Made by a program: the position numbers and the translations under genes. Positions 1-12,100 of a stretch of DNA of 64,000 bases are shown piece by piece. The stretch lies in assembly GCF_023065955.2 (NCBI RefSeq), contig NW_026622808.1, positions 35,476,475-35,540,474 of the forward strand, read 5' to 3'. The first letter of the stretch is position 1; each line of letters starts with the position of its first letter. This DNA is from Ursus arctos (taxonomy: Eukaryota; Chordata; Mammalia; Carnivora; Ursidae). A model generated the notes under the pieces. The model was not told the origin of the DNA and ran no database searches. It worked only from the letters and a program-made list of their open reading frames with translations.

Positions 1-1036
1 ATCGAGGGATGACAGACTAGCTTCTACAAGTAACATTTGTTATTATCGCACGATGGTTAATGTATGCATCTAGCAATCCATCTTATTTTTTATGCATTTC
101 AAAAGCAACTGAAGATATCAGTACACTTCACCCCTAAAAGCTTCATCTGGTGCATTAAGAAATGGAAAGGACTCTCATATCCTCCAAACCCCTGCACCGT
201 GGTGACTTGACCAAATTCTGGCACGGTTTTTAACAGCTTAAGGTAGTGTCCGTAGGCGGACCCTTCTTAAAAGACCCAGGTGTGAAAGCTCAAAGGTGCT
301 AAAAGTTTATTTGATCCAACTGACATTTCCCTTCCTTTTCCTAGAGCATTTACCTAAAAGACCTCACAATTGCAAATCCTTCCTATGTCCCTATTAGATA
401 CGTGTGTAACTCCGATTGTCTTTCTCAAGGACCTGAAATCCATCCTTTTGAAATGTAAGATTTGCCTACATCCAAGAACCAATTTTTGCCCAGTTGGGGG
501 CAATATCGCCCCGCTGAGAATGGGTAATGTTAAAGAACAGAAATTCAACTAAGTAAATTTGAAGAGCTGATTGATTTTATTAAGTGATTCATGATTCAGG
601 CATCACCGTGTCTAGCAAGTAAAGAGATACTCTAAGGAATTGTTCAAAATGAAAAGTTTTTACTGGAAGGAAGGCAGAGCAAGGAAATTATTACTGAAAA
701 AAAAAAAAAAAGAAAAGAAATAACTTTCAGTTTATTACTGAAAGTTTCAGGCCAGGGCATCTTCTTTTTTGGGGGGAAGAGAATGGCAGGGTTTTTAATT
801 GTACAGATTATCTCACTAGTGCTGATCAGGAAATTTCAAATTAGAAGGTCACATTCTTGGGTTTGGTTGAAACTGTAGTTAAGTCTTGGTTTGCTGTTGG
901 GGGTAGGTGAGGGGGCATATGACTCCATCTGGGGCTTGTTGTTTCTTTTTTAATAATACTATTGCCCCCAGAAAGTTAATTCATGCTTTTTCCCAGTTAA
1001 TCCCCATTCCCCTCTTAGAGACAAGTACATTAGCAT

Positions 1037-1170
1037 TTTTAATCCTTGCATCAACTCTGTGAAGCTGATACTATTATCATCCTCATTTTACAGTTAAGGA
1101 AATTCAGTCTCTGGTAAGTTAAGAAACTCATGTTAATGGAGAGAATAAATTGGAGTCAGCATTGCTAACA
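1037..1170 (-). repeat. MIR-like SINE remnant
   Basis: The segment contains the diagnostic MIR core: a stretch reading like 'cctcattttacag', then 'aaggaaattcag', then 'aagttaagaaact'. This matches the ancient MIR family in diverged form. It lies between genes and has no visible effect on any exon. Confidence 0.6.
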
Positions 1171-2539
1171 GAGTTCTTTAAAATGAAGCCAGGAGGACAT
1201 TGAGGACATTGAGGAAATGGAGCTGATGCATGTCTTCTGTCTCAAATTCTCAGAATTTTTGCTGAACTCAGCTAAAAGCCAAAGCATCTGCTACATGGTA
1301 AAATGGACATAAATGGACTTTCTGCCTAACACTAGCCCTGGCAATCAATCACATATAGATTAGTGTGGCTAAAGCTATACCAGCAACAATCACATTTTGT
1401 TCAAAACCACTTATGTAAATGCCCTCTTTCTTCTTTAAAAACTCTGAACTCCTTTGTCTCTCCAGAATTTGTTTTTGATTTTGGTGGAATCTGTGTCTCC
1501 TGGCTTGCAATCCCTAAGACCCCAAATAAACGCACATATTTTATTTTGCAGCTTGCAATTTTGTCTTTCCTTGGTCAACACTCAAAACAACATTCTGGAA
1601 GGCTTATGGCACACTCACTCCTAAAACCCCTATAGTTACTTGGCCCCACATGCCTTCAAGAAAGCTTCCTGGAAAGTGACTCAGATTTCTTAGAGGCCTT
1701 TCTTAGTCTTCATCCATCCCACTTCCCCTCAGTAGCCTTTGCCCCTCTGGTGAGTCCTCTCCTTTCTTGGTTTCTAGAACTTTTCTGGTTCTCCTACTCC
1801 TCCTGTCCACTCCTGTTCTTTTGAATTCTCATGATTCCCTCAGGTTTGAGGTTCTCCAAGGTTCTGTACTCTGCTCTCTGCTTTTTACCTCTTCCAACTT
1901 GCTCTTCTTCAAACCTATCATTCACTCTGTAGACATTCAGTGTGGGCCTGCATGGTGCAAGTCTAGTGCCCTCCCCTGGAAGCGCAAAGTGAACAAGACA
2001 GACAAAGTCCTGCCCCTGTAGGGCTTACAGCTGAAGACAGAGGTGATCATTAATCCATGAAGCATGCTAATATGTTATCTTTGCCAACCGAGGTCAGTGC
2101 CATGCTGAAAGGTCACCAGGCCCAGCCCGGGCATCCAAGGGAGGTTGTCCCAAGCAATCACTCCTGAACCGAAGTTTTAAGGAAAACTTTCTTCAGGTGA
2201 AGGAAGTACCATACGCTAAGGCTCAATGGACTTATTTTGTGACTTCACCTCCGCAGTTCAGTGTGAACTCAGCACTGGGCCGGCTCTGCCTACCTCAAGA
2301 CCCCAACCCCAGCAGTTGACATGGGCCTGGCACACAGCACGTGTGAATGGAGATGAAGTGGGGCTGATGAATGAATGAGTGAAAAAGTGCCTACAGAGAT
2401 TAGAAAAAAGTCTGTGTGGTTGAAGCTGAGAGATCCGGGGTGGGGGGCATGGCTGGGTGAGATGGAGGGGTCAGCAGGGGCCAGATCACTCAGGACCTGG
2501 AAATGTGTAAGACAGGGAAAGGTCTCAAGCAGATCAATG

Positions 2540-2748
2540 TATGTATGTATGTATGTATGTATTTTTCTTACGATTTTATATATTTCTTTGTCAGAGAAAG
2601 AGAGCACAAGCAGGGGGGTGGCAGGCAGAGGGAGAAACAGGCTTCCCGCTGAGCAGGCAGCCTAACATGGGGCTCGGTCCCTGGATTCTGGGATCACGAC
2701 CTGAGCCGAAGGCAGACGCTTAACCAACTGAGCCACCCAGGCGCCCCC
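2540..2748 (-). mobile_element. CanSINE (tRNA-derived carnivoran SINE)
   Basis: The right end is the reversed CanSINE head, reading 'gagccacccaggcgcccc' on the plus strand, so the element is on the minus strand. The body holds the expected 'gatcacgacctgagcc' and 'aggcagacgcttaacc' blocks, which are the tRNA-like promoter part. The left end is the A-rich tail, expanded here into a (TATG)n microsatellite. It is flanked by a near-perfect 9-bp target-site duplication, 'agatcaatg' at 2531-2539 and 'agatcaacg' at 2749-2757. This marks a fairly recent retrotransposition and is the main clue that the host is a carnivoran. Confidence 0.93.
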
Positions 2749-4419
2749 AGATCAACGTTTTTAAATGCTGACTCCAGCTTCCGCCGGAGAGTACGCTGTA
2801 GGAGTAGGGTGGAGGTAGGGGGAGCAGCCATGCAGGTGAGAGATGAGGGTGGCTTGGACTTGGTGGCAACAGGGAATTTGGAGAGAAGTGAATGGATTAT
2901 AAAAATATTTAGAGAGTCAGAGGTGGGTGGTGAGGGGTGGGGAGTCTAGGGGCAGAAGCCACGCAGAATGCCACCCAGCTTTCTGGTGTGGATGCCTGGA
3001 TGGACGGTGGTGGACACCTTCACTGGGGTGGGCAACAGGAAGGGAAGACCAGGCTTGGTGGTGGAGTGCAGGAGGGGGAGAGAAAGTCATGAGTTCAGTT
3101 TGGACATATCTGATTGAGCTCTGAGCAAATCAAGCAGGCAGCTTGCTGTATGGGTGGAACTCAGTGCAGGTCTGAGCTGTCCCATGTCCTAGGTGCCATC
3201 CGTTTGCACCAGCAGCACAGCCCCCCCCCCAGGCCATCAGACGCAATCCTCTGCAGCCTTACCTGCTTTCTGTCCACCCATCCACCACCTTCCACAAGCA
3301 CAGGGTGAGTCAGCCTCTCCTCTTCATCTGTGACATGGGAGCAGTAATGTTATCCAACTCCTGGGGGAGTTGTGAGCAGTGCTTGAGGTAGGACACAAAA
3401 GACATTGAGAGCTGGCCAGGCAGTAGTCACTTTTAGCTCTGCCCATACCCACAAGCCACACAAATGTATTTCTCGAACCTTCTATGGACGAAGCTTGGTG
3501 TTGGCCATCTCCCAACAGTCCAGTCTCGATCTTTCCACGCCCCTGCTCAAATCATCTTTAGTGTTTTCCACCCAAAAGATGGGCCCCTTTCAGACCTCTG
3601 TGCCAGGCTGGTCAAACCACTCCCGAGCCTCTTTCGCCACCCTCGTCATCAGGTCCTGCTTCCATGACGCAGACAACTGCACCTTCCCCAAGCATGCTTC
3701 ACACCTATCCACCCACCTTCTCTCCCTGTCCTTCCTCCTCCCCCGCCCAAGGGCTGCTCTATTTCCCAGGCGCCTCCTCCAAGAGACTTCCCCTAAGCCC
3801 GACGGGAGTGAGCTCGGCCTCTCCCAGATGACTACAGCTTCTTCGTGCTCCTCTTTAGCTTCTGACACTCTGACACTCACTGGGCTTCCTTTGAGTTCTC
3901 TGGCTCCTTTTCCCAATGCATCAGCTCACTGAACACAGCGAGGCACTCGGGTTCATCACTGTGTTCTGGTGCCTGGCACCATGCCCAACCCACCAAGGGC
4001 TGAGTTGAGGCTCGTGCAGGAGATCAACAGAACCTCAAATGCAATTTCATGTCGATCCATCTCATCTTCCGCAAAGGCCAGAAAACAGGCCAGAAGGTCA
4101 TTCTGGCCTGGGGATGATAAACTTTTTCCCAGAAGCTGTTCTGAGAGACAAAGTCCGAGACAAGCAAACAGAGATCAAAGTGGCCTCTGCGCCCCCTCAC
4201 CCCATCAGGGTCACGGCAACCAGCACATCCCACCCAGGGCCACGGAGTGGATTGATCGGGGCCATGTCTGCCCTGTGTACTGTGGCTTATGGGAGACAGG
4301 GAGAGTTTGGGCAGAAAAATGAAGGAACTGAAAGTCCTAAAGGGGTCCCTAGGGTTTTCAACTCTGCTTCTCCTTTCTTCCTAATAATACAGAGGGTATT
4401 TCTGTCATTCCATGATAAG

Positions 4420-4545
4420 CTTGGGCTTTGGAGTCTGAAAGATCTGGGTTTGGAGACCTGTTCTGTCTTCTGCCATGGGACCAATGTCCCAGGGACACCA
4501 TGAGGATAAAATGAGGCAGCAAAGGGCTTAGATCAATGCAGGGGG
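4420..4545 (+). repeat. MIR-like SINE remnant
   Basis: The order 'ttggagtctgaaagatctgggttt', then a cysteine-codon-like 'ctgttctgtcttctgcca', then 'gaggataaaatgagg' follows the 5' half of the MIR consensus in forward orientation. The copy is heavily diverged. Confidence 0.6.
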
Positions 4546-5149
4546 TGCGTACTCAGCCCTCCATTATGAAAACATGGTATTCATCTTTGCCTCCCCTTTA
4601 CCTGCTAGGCATCCCTGCCCAGGTAGAGGAACGATGAGGTTACTTCTATTCTTTCCAAATCTGGACGCGAAGGTCCAGAGGGATGAAGCAACTGTCCTTA
4701 AGGCACACGGGCCGCCCATTATGCAGCCCCAGGACTGGCCAGACGGCCTGTGGCAGAACCGCCACTAGGGGTGGCGTGGCTGGAGACGTGGGCGTGGGCA
4801 GACACTTGGCGAGCTGCCCTATCTGCCGCCCCGGCCAGACTGGGACTGCGAGAAGTTCGCTGATACTTAAAGAATTTCGAAAGTAACACCTAACGAACTT
4901 CAGAAGTTCACTTTTAACTGTGGCTTCTTGACGCGTGTCACCATATTACTGGTGTGGCCTGCGCCAGACCCAGGATTAGATGGGCCATCGGGGTCTTCGC
5001 CCTTCACGTCAGCTGAGTGCGGCTCCATAAAAGGGGCTCAGTCTGAGTCTGGTCGGGAGCTGACACAGCTGGGAGTCCCCCCCGAGGAGAAAGACTTCAC
5101 TCCTAGATTTTGATTCCCCCCAATTGTAATATTTGCCTTCACCTTGTCT

Positions 5150-5191
5150 AATGTTTAATCCATGTTTATCCAGCACTTTATTGATTAACAG
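5150..5191 (+). promoter_or_regulatory. ITIH1 proximal promoter: FOXA-like and HNF1-like sites
   Basis: Two TGTTTA cores (5152-5157 and 5163-5168) match the FOXA/HNF3 motif. A 13-mer at 5178-5190 ('ttattgattaaca') matches one half of the HNF1 palindrome well and the other half partly. They lie 40-80 bp before the chosen start codon, the usual position for liver promoters. A TATA-like 'cataaaag' sits further up at about 5027. No transcription start can be read from sequence alone. Liver expression of ITIH1 is known; the assignment of these sites is inference. Confidence 0.5.
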
Positions 5192-5229
5192 TCTAAGCGA
5201 AGTGACGAGGGAACAGGAGCCTTGAGACT

Positions 5230-8200
5230 ATGGATGGCACCATGGGGCTGCGGGCGCTACTGTGCGTGTACCTGGCCTCCCTCCTCGTCCTGCAGGCCGT
5301 GCCCACTCAGGGTTCACCCACAGGCAGGCCCAAAGTCAGCAAGGTATGTGGGTAAACCCTTGGGACAGAAACAGGCAGCTGGGCCAGAATGCGCCCAGGA
5401 GGGACACAAGACCCTCACCCCAGGGCCCGGGGCCACCCCCACCCACCCTGACCACTGCTGACCGGAGAGGTGGTGTCCAAGCAGCAAGGGGGAGGTGAGG
5501 CTGAGGGGTAGAGGACACAGACTGTGTCCCACTCCCACCCCTGAGCAGATAAGCTATGGTCCCCTGCACATTCCTGCTCACACTCGTCCCGGTTTTGTTT
5601 TACAGAAGCGACAGACTGTGGACACAGTGAGTGAGAGTCTCTACAGAGGGGTCTGTGGTGGGGCCATCTTACAGCCTGTTTTCCCCCATGCTTCAGGGGT
5701 AGCCCTTCTATCAGCGCCCTGGGCAGAGGGACTCCATTTCCCAGAAACGGGGGCTTGCACACCCCACTGCGCGGTCTCCGACAGAGAGGATAGAATGGGT
5801 CTTCCCAGGTGATCTGGTCTGTTCTTTGGGCCCCTGGCCTCTGAGCTGGGTGCCGAGCCCCTACACAACACGGGAGTCTCTTACTGGCTCAGAGGCCCCC
5901 ACCCCCCCTCCCAGCCACAGCCCCCCCACATCTCACTCTAGGCCGTCGACGGCGTGACCATCCGGAGTTTGAAGGTCAACTGCAAAGTCACCTCTCGCTT
6001 TGCCCACTATGTCATCACCAGCCAAGTGGTCAACAATGCCGACGAAGCCAGGGAAGTAGCCTTCGATGTGGAAATCCCCAAGACGGCCTTCATCAGTGAT
6101 TTTGCCATGTGCGTGCCCTGCCCGACTCCCACACCCAGAGCTGTCCATCCATCAGACCCAGCCCCAAGCCATGGCTCTGGGTGGCCGGACGGTGCAGACC
6201 ATCTCCTTCTTTCCGGAAGGGCCGTAGGCCAGCTCTGGCTCGGAGGGGCTGAGCAAACCGCTTAGGTCTGTTCTGGGCTCCCGTCTTGGAGAGCGAAGTG
6301 GGGCCTCGGACAGTATGTTTTCAGCATAGGGCCCAAGGAGCAAAAGCTGGCACCTGAGATCTCTTGTTGGATTCTGTGGCTCTGGCTGCCCCCCTCACTG
6401 ATGTGGGGCCCCTGAACAACTCTGCGGGCAGTGGGAGGTGGCTGGAGATGCCTTCAGTGAGCACGCACCAGGACAGGGCCTTCTCAGGGTCTGGGCTGGG
6501 AACGCCTGTGGCATGAAGGACCTGAGTGGTTGGGGGCAGGGGCACTTCCCCTGAGGGCTGCTTCCTCCCTGTAGCACAGCAGATGGAAACGCATTCATCG
6601 GGGACATAAAGGACAAAGTGTCCGCATGGAAACAGTACCGGAAAGCCGCCGTCTCCGGAGAGAATGCCGGCCTTGTCAGGTGGGTTCTGGGCCATGCTGC
6701 CCCAGTCTCTGGTGCCGCCCTCCCTAGCCAGGACAGACCTGAGGGCTGCCGGCTGGCCTTGGCTGGGGAACAGCTCCAGGCTGATGGGAAGGGAGCAAAC
6801 TTCTGAACCCAAATGCCAGTACAAGTGCACTGGACAGGGCTGAGGCCGACCTGCTTACCTCCCAGACCAGCCTCTGAGAGAAGGGGGTCCTGTCCTCGGG
6901 CCCTGACCCTGACCCTGACCAGCCAGCTAAGACAAGGGTGAAGGGCCAGGAAACCCGGGAGTAGCACGAATGTAAGAGAAATCGATTCTGAGAGCCATGC
7001 TTCAGGTGACAAGGACCCACGCGCACTCCCCATTTGTCTGTCTCTTGTGGGCGATGGCGGTGTGTCCAGGGCCTCGGGGAGGACAATGGAGCAGTTCGCC
7101 ATCCACCTCAACATCGGGCCCCGGAGCAAGGCCACGTTCCGCCTGACCTACGAGGAGGTGCTGAAGCGCAGACTCAAGCAGTACGACATTGTCATCAAAG
7201 TCAAGCCCAAGCAGCTCGTGCAACATTTTGAGGTAGATTGCACGTGACCCTTTGCAAGGGCGCCGTCTCGGGAGCAGGGCTCCTGCCTCTCTCTCACTGG
7301 GGCTCCGAGCCCAGCTCAGGGCACCCGTGTGCCATCCCAGGCCTGAGCACACAGCAAGGGGACTGACTCCTTGGGAGGGCTCTAGCGGGCTCTTCCTGGG
7401 CAGGGAGCTACCGGCCGCTTCCTCCTCTCTGAGCCTTGGCTCGCTCATCTGTTAAATGGGGCTTCTTGCATGTCCCAGAGCTGCCACAAGGATCACGAGG
7501 GATATTGAACACCCAGGTCGTTGGTAGACCAGAAAGTCCCGGGCAGCCGAAGGGGCTGTGATTGTTGCTGGCACCTCAGTGGCAGCCAGCTGGAGGGGCC
7601 CAGGCATGCACACCTTCATTTGGCCTATATTTTTGGGGTGCCTACCACATGCCAGGCCCTGTGAGGAGGGCTAGGTGGGTACAGCACACAGTGGGTGGCC
7701 AGGACACAAGTTGGCTCTTGGCTGAGTCTTGATGGTGGCCTCAATGGGAGCCTGGGGGCTTCAATGATGCAGATCGACGTGGACATCTTTGAGCCTCAGG
7801 GGATCAGCAAGCTGGATGCCCAGGCCTCCTTCCTCTCCAAGGAACTGGCAAGCCAACTCATCCAGAAGTCCTTCTCAGGGAAAAAGGTGCGTGGGATGGC
7901 TGGGAGTGGTGGCGGGACTTCAGGACTTCTCAGCCTGGCTCAACCCCTCACGGAGTGTCCGGGCTTGGCCTGGGCACCAGGCAGGGGCTGCGGGCTGCCT
8001 TGGTGAGAGACAGAGGCGTTTTGTGGCTGGTATTCCAGGGAACTTGGTACCCCTGGTTCTCAGAGCAACTTAGCAAAAGCCTGCGTGCCAAGGCTGGGGA
8101 AGCACCGCGCTGGTTGGCATGGTCTGGGGTGAGCTGCTCACGTGTTTGAGCCTCAGTTTCCTCTTTGCTATGTCACACCCACAGGAAAGCGTTCAGGGAA

Positions 8201-9128
8201 ATATAGGGCACACGAAGAAATTTCAGATGGTGTTGCAGTTAGGATCGCAAGCTCCAGGGCTCTAGGGAACAGAGTTCAGTTTGGGAAGGCCTTTGGTCTG
8301 CCTCACCACTTGCCACTTGTCACGCACCTCCCATTTGCGGGAACTCCCGAAGTCTCCTGCTTGCCCCTTCCCTGGGTCCTGGTGGAGTGTGGCATTATGG
8401 GTGGGTGGTACTCAGCCGGGACCCAGCTTCCTAACTTGCCCTCAACTAGAACCAGGAACAAACCCTTCAGTTCCCTCCTACCTTTGGTAGTGACACCATC
8501 ATAATTCATATGAAGGAAATGTTTCTTATAGTTTTGCAGGGGTTCTTTTTTTAAAAAAGTAGGATACCCAGAGTGTTAGCAAACGTGCTTACTTTTACTA
8601 GGGGACCGAGGGGTGGGTCTGTGTCTTCCTAACTATCCTTTTCAAGTTTTGGAGGGAGGTTTTGATGAGTCTCTCTTACTTTTATAACAAACACATAAAT
8701 GAAAAGTAAAAATTTAAAAGTATTTAAGGAAAGAGTGGAAAGTTACAAGACTAGAAAAGTATCGAGTAAAAACCGTCCCTAATTTCCCCAAGCACCAATG
8801 CCACGTCGTCCCAGACCTTAGCTTCCGCCCCGGGTCCTTCCTGCAGCCTCTGCTCTTGGTCTACCAGCGGGAGGTATGGGGGGGGGGCTCTGTTTTCCAG
8901 CACAGTATTGTGGCCTTGCTTTTTTACTCCACGGTTTGAGTTGACCGATGTCCCTTGTTCTCATACTACTATTATTTTGTACCCAAAGTGGTGACGCTTG
9001 TTGTAGAAAAGCCCAGTGATTCCGAAGCATATACACAAAGAAACAGGTCTTCTCTCCCACCACCTTGTAGGTGTGTGCTCGCAGCAGCGGGGTGAAGGGC
9101 CCTCCAGACTCATTTCTATGCCCTTGCA

Positions 9129-9175
<47 letters not shown>

Positions 9176-12100
9176 TATGTTGTCTTTGCAAACACCCGGA
9201 CCACAGCCGCACTAAGCCAGTAATGCCTCACATCCTCCTCCTTTCCAGGGTCACGTGCTCTTCCGCCCCACTGTGGGTCAGCAGCAATCCTGCCCCACGT
9301 GCTCCACATCCTTGCTGAATGGGGACTTCAAGGTGACCTACGATGTCAATCGAGACCAACTCTGTGACCTCCTGGTAAGCCCGAAGCTTCCGGCCCGAGA
9401 CTCAGAGGCCAGGCAGGGGTGCTTGTGACAAGCCTCACTTGTTCCCTTGTGTTTCAGGTTGCCAATAACCACTTTGCCCACTTCTTTGCACCCCAAAACC
9501 TGACGAACCTGAACAAGAACGTGGTTTTTGTGATTGACATTAGCACCTCCATGGAAGGGCAGAAAGTGAAACAGGTCAACTGTGGCTTTAAGCAGTTCTC
9601 CCAGCAATAGCTTCTCCAGCCCCAGCCCCCACCCCACACTGGTGCTGTCCCAGAGTCTGGGTTTGGGGTTTCTGCTCCTGGTCGGAGGCAGGGTGGTTTG
9701 ACAGGGAATCCCAGCAGTCAGGGGCTCTGGCATCAGCCACGTCCTCACTGTACCACCGTGGCAAGTGGATCCCCTTCTCCTCAGTAGCACAGTAGGATGC
9801 CCGTGGGGTTGTGGGTCTAGTGATGGGGGGTACACTGAACATGCCAGGGGCAATCATGGCTGTCCCCGGGGAGGCATCTGGCAGCAGGGACAGCCCACTT
9901 CCCACAATGCTCTGAGAGCCACAGTTCCGCCAGCAAAGTTTCAGAAACTCTTTCTTGATTCTGCCCTGGTCATTTCTTCTCCCCATGCGGGGTCCTCTTG
10001 CCTTCTCTATCCCTCATCCACCCCTGGGGCTCCACAGGACACTCCTCTCCTGGCACCACCTGGCTGTCCTGTCCATCCCCTCCCATCTGTCCTCTGTGTG
10101 CCTCTGTCCTGTGGATCTCTCAAATGGGTATCTGGAGCAGACAGGAGGCACTCTCCCAGGGCCATGTCCCTCCACCGACTGTCCTGTCATTACAGACCAA
10201 GGAGGCGCTCCTTAAAATCCTGGGGGACATACGGCCAGGGGACTATTTCGACCTGGTCCTCTTTGGGTCTGAAGTGCAGTCCTGGAGGGGCTCGCTGGTG
10301 CAGGCGTCCCCCGCCAACCTGCGCGCGGCTCAAGACTTCGTACGGCGCTTCTTCCTGGCTGGGGGTAAGGGCAGGGGTCTTGAGTCACTCTGGCGTCGCC
10401 TCTGTCCCCTTGGAAGGAGGGCGTACACTGGCCTCCTCTCCCTCCTTTGCAGCCACAAACCTGAATGGAGGTTTGCTCCGGGGAATTGAGATCTTGAACC
10501 AAGCTCAGGGGAGCCTCCCCGAACTCAGCAACCACGCCTCCATTCTCATCATGTTGACGGATGGCGAGCCCACAGAGGGTGAGCACCTCAAGGCCTGTGC
10601 TGGGAGGTGGTGATCTCTTTGTTACGGAAGGTGTTCAAGCTGAGCTTGGAAAGCCAACCGCTGGAGATGCCACAGGGGGTGCATCCGGGCAAAGTCCAGC
10701 CCTGATCTAGACAGAGTTCAGACCATAACATCCACGGGAGTTACAAGGCATACTTCTATGCTGAGCTGGGCAGTTGGGGGAGTATCTGTATGACACAGGG
10801 TTACGCAGATCCCAGGATGATAGGCGGGATTCCCAGGTTGAGTTTAATGAACTATGTATTCAACACCACTTGCGTGCCAAGCATAGGACTAGGGACCAAG
10901 AAGAGATACCGAGAGGACACGATTCTTCTCTGTCCTTGAGGAGCACAGGATCCACTGGGGTGGCAGACCCAGGAACAGTTGCTCTGTTGAGGGCCCTGAA
11001 AGAACAGGGCCACTGGCTCAGGGGTGTCTGGCCCAGGCAAGGTCCCAGGAGGCCTCCTGGAGGATGTGACCCGTGAGCTCAGGCTGGAAGGAGGAGAAGG
11101 GAAGCAGGAAGGGATATCTGGCAGAGGGAGCAGCTTGGGCAAAGAAAAAAGGTGTGTACAATGGCAGGGCCTGCCTGAGAACAGCAGACATGTGCCGACT
11201 AGGTGGAACAAGGGTGGGAAGGTCGGGAGGGCCCTGCAGGCCATGACAATGACCTACGGGAAGGTTGAGAGCAGAGTCCCATCTGCTCATGATGGATCCA
11301 CATAGATGGGCAAGTTCGCGAGGGGCTGTTAGGAGTTATTGTGGTCGCCCACTGAGCCAGCGGGAGACGTTGCCTCAAGATGCTGGTGGGGACAGGAAAT
11401 AGGTGGGGGTCTGACATAGGAGGCCTGGCCCCCAGGGAGTGTGCCCTAAAGCCCCCTTGTGCCCTACATGCCTGTGAGTCCGTGTCCCGGCACTGCCTGG
11501 GTGTGTGGCTGCAGGCGTGACAGACCGTTCCCAAATCCTCGAGAATGTCCGCAACGCCATCCGGGGCAGGTTCCCGCTCTACAACTTGGGCTTTGGCCAC
11601 GACGTGGACTTTAACTTCCTGGAGGTCATGTCCATGGAGAACAACGGACGGGCCCAGAGAATTTACGAGGACCATGACGCCACCCAGCAGCTGCAGGTCT
11701 CCCCCCACCGCCTTCTCCCACAACCCGCCACCAACGGCAGGCCGTGGGCAGCCCGGCCTTGGCAGCCCATCCACCCGGAGGAGCAGATAAAGCTCTAGAA
11801 GGTGGTTTGAATCAGCTGCGTGACCTTAAACCAGTTACTTAACCGCTATGAGCTTGCAATTCTATCTGCAGAGTGGGGGTCCCAACACCCCACTTTGTGA
11901 GCGCGTTTCCCCATCGGGTGCTCGGGGTGACCCATCAGCTCTGAGGTTGTGCCCCCCTCTCTGCCTGCAGGGTTTCTACGACCAGGTAGCCAACCCGCTC
12001 CTGGTGGACGTGGAGCTGCTCTACCCGCCGGACACCGTCTCAGCCCTGACCCAGCACCGCCACAAACAGTACTACGAAGGCTCGGAGATCATGGTGGCGG

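Larger units (their letters stand above)
1..5229. other. Intergenic region upstream of ITIH1
   Basis: No exon, RNA gene or conserved reading frame could be supported here. By synteny with human, the minus-strand NEK4 gene should lie to the left, with its first exon outside the window; I searched for a kinase-like exon and saw none. The left 2 kb is AT-rich with a poly-A tract (about 698-712) and looks like decayed interspersed repeat. Stretches at about 1040-1140 and 4420-4545 resemble MIR, 1910-2050 resembles the 3' end of an L2 element, and 2540-2748 is a CanSINE. The segment 1370-1640 ends in an AATAAA-containing stretch reminiscent of an old LTR, but I could not assign it. Confidence 0.7.

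Noticed and set aside
2690..2748. tRNA-like sequence with A and B box blocks
   Set aside because: This is the tRNA-derived head of a CanSINE, without a foldable full tRNA. The same holds at 51290-51356 and 60580-60632.
1..5229. Possible NEK4 first exons
   Set aside because: Expected to the left by synteny, but no CpG island, kinase-like coding sequence or splice-linked exon is present in this interval.
8818..9168. Frame encoding a valine-cysteine repeat
   Set aside because: An artefact of the (CA)n microsatellite; the same holds near 61925.
9765..10613. 282-codon plus-strand frame in ITIH1
   Set aside because: Its end covers exon 10, but most of it runs through introns and crosses exon 9 in the wrong frame.
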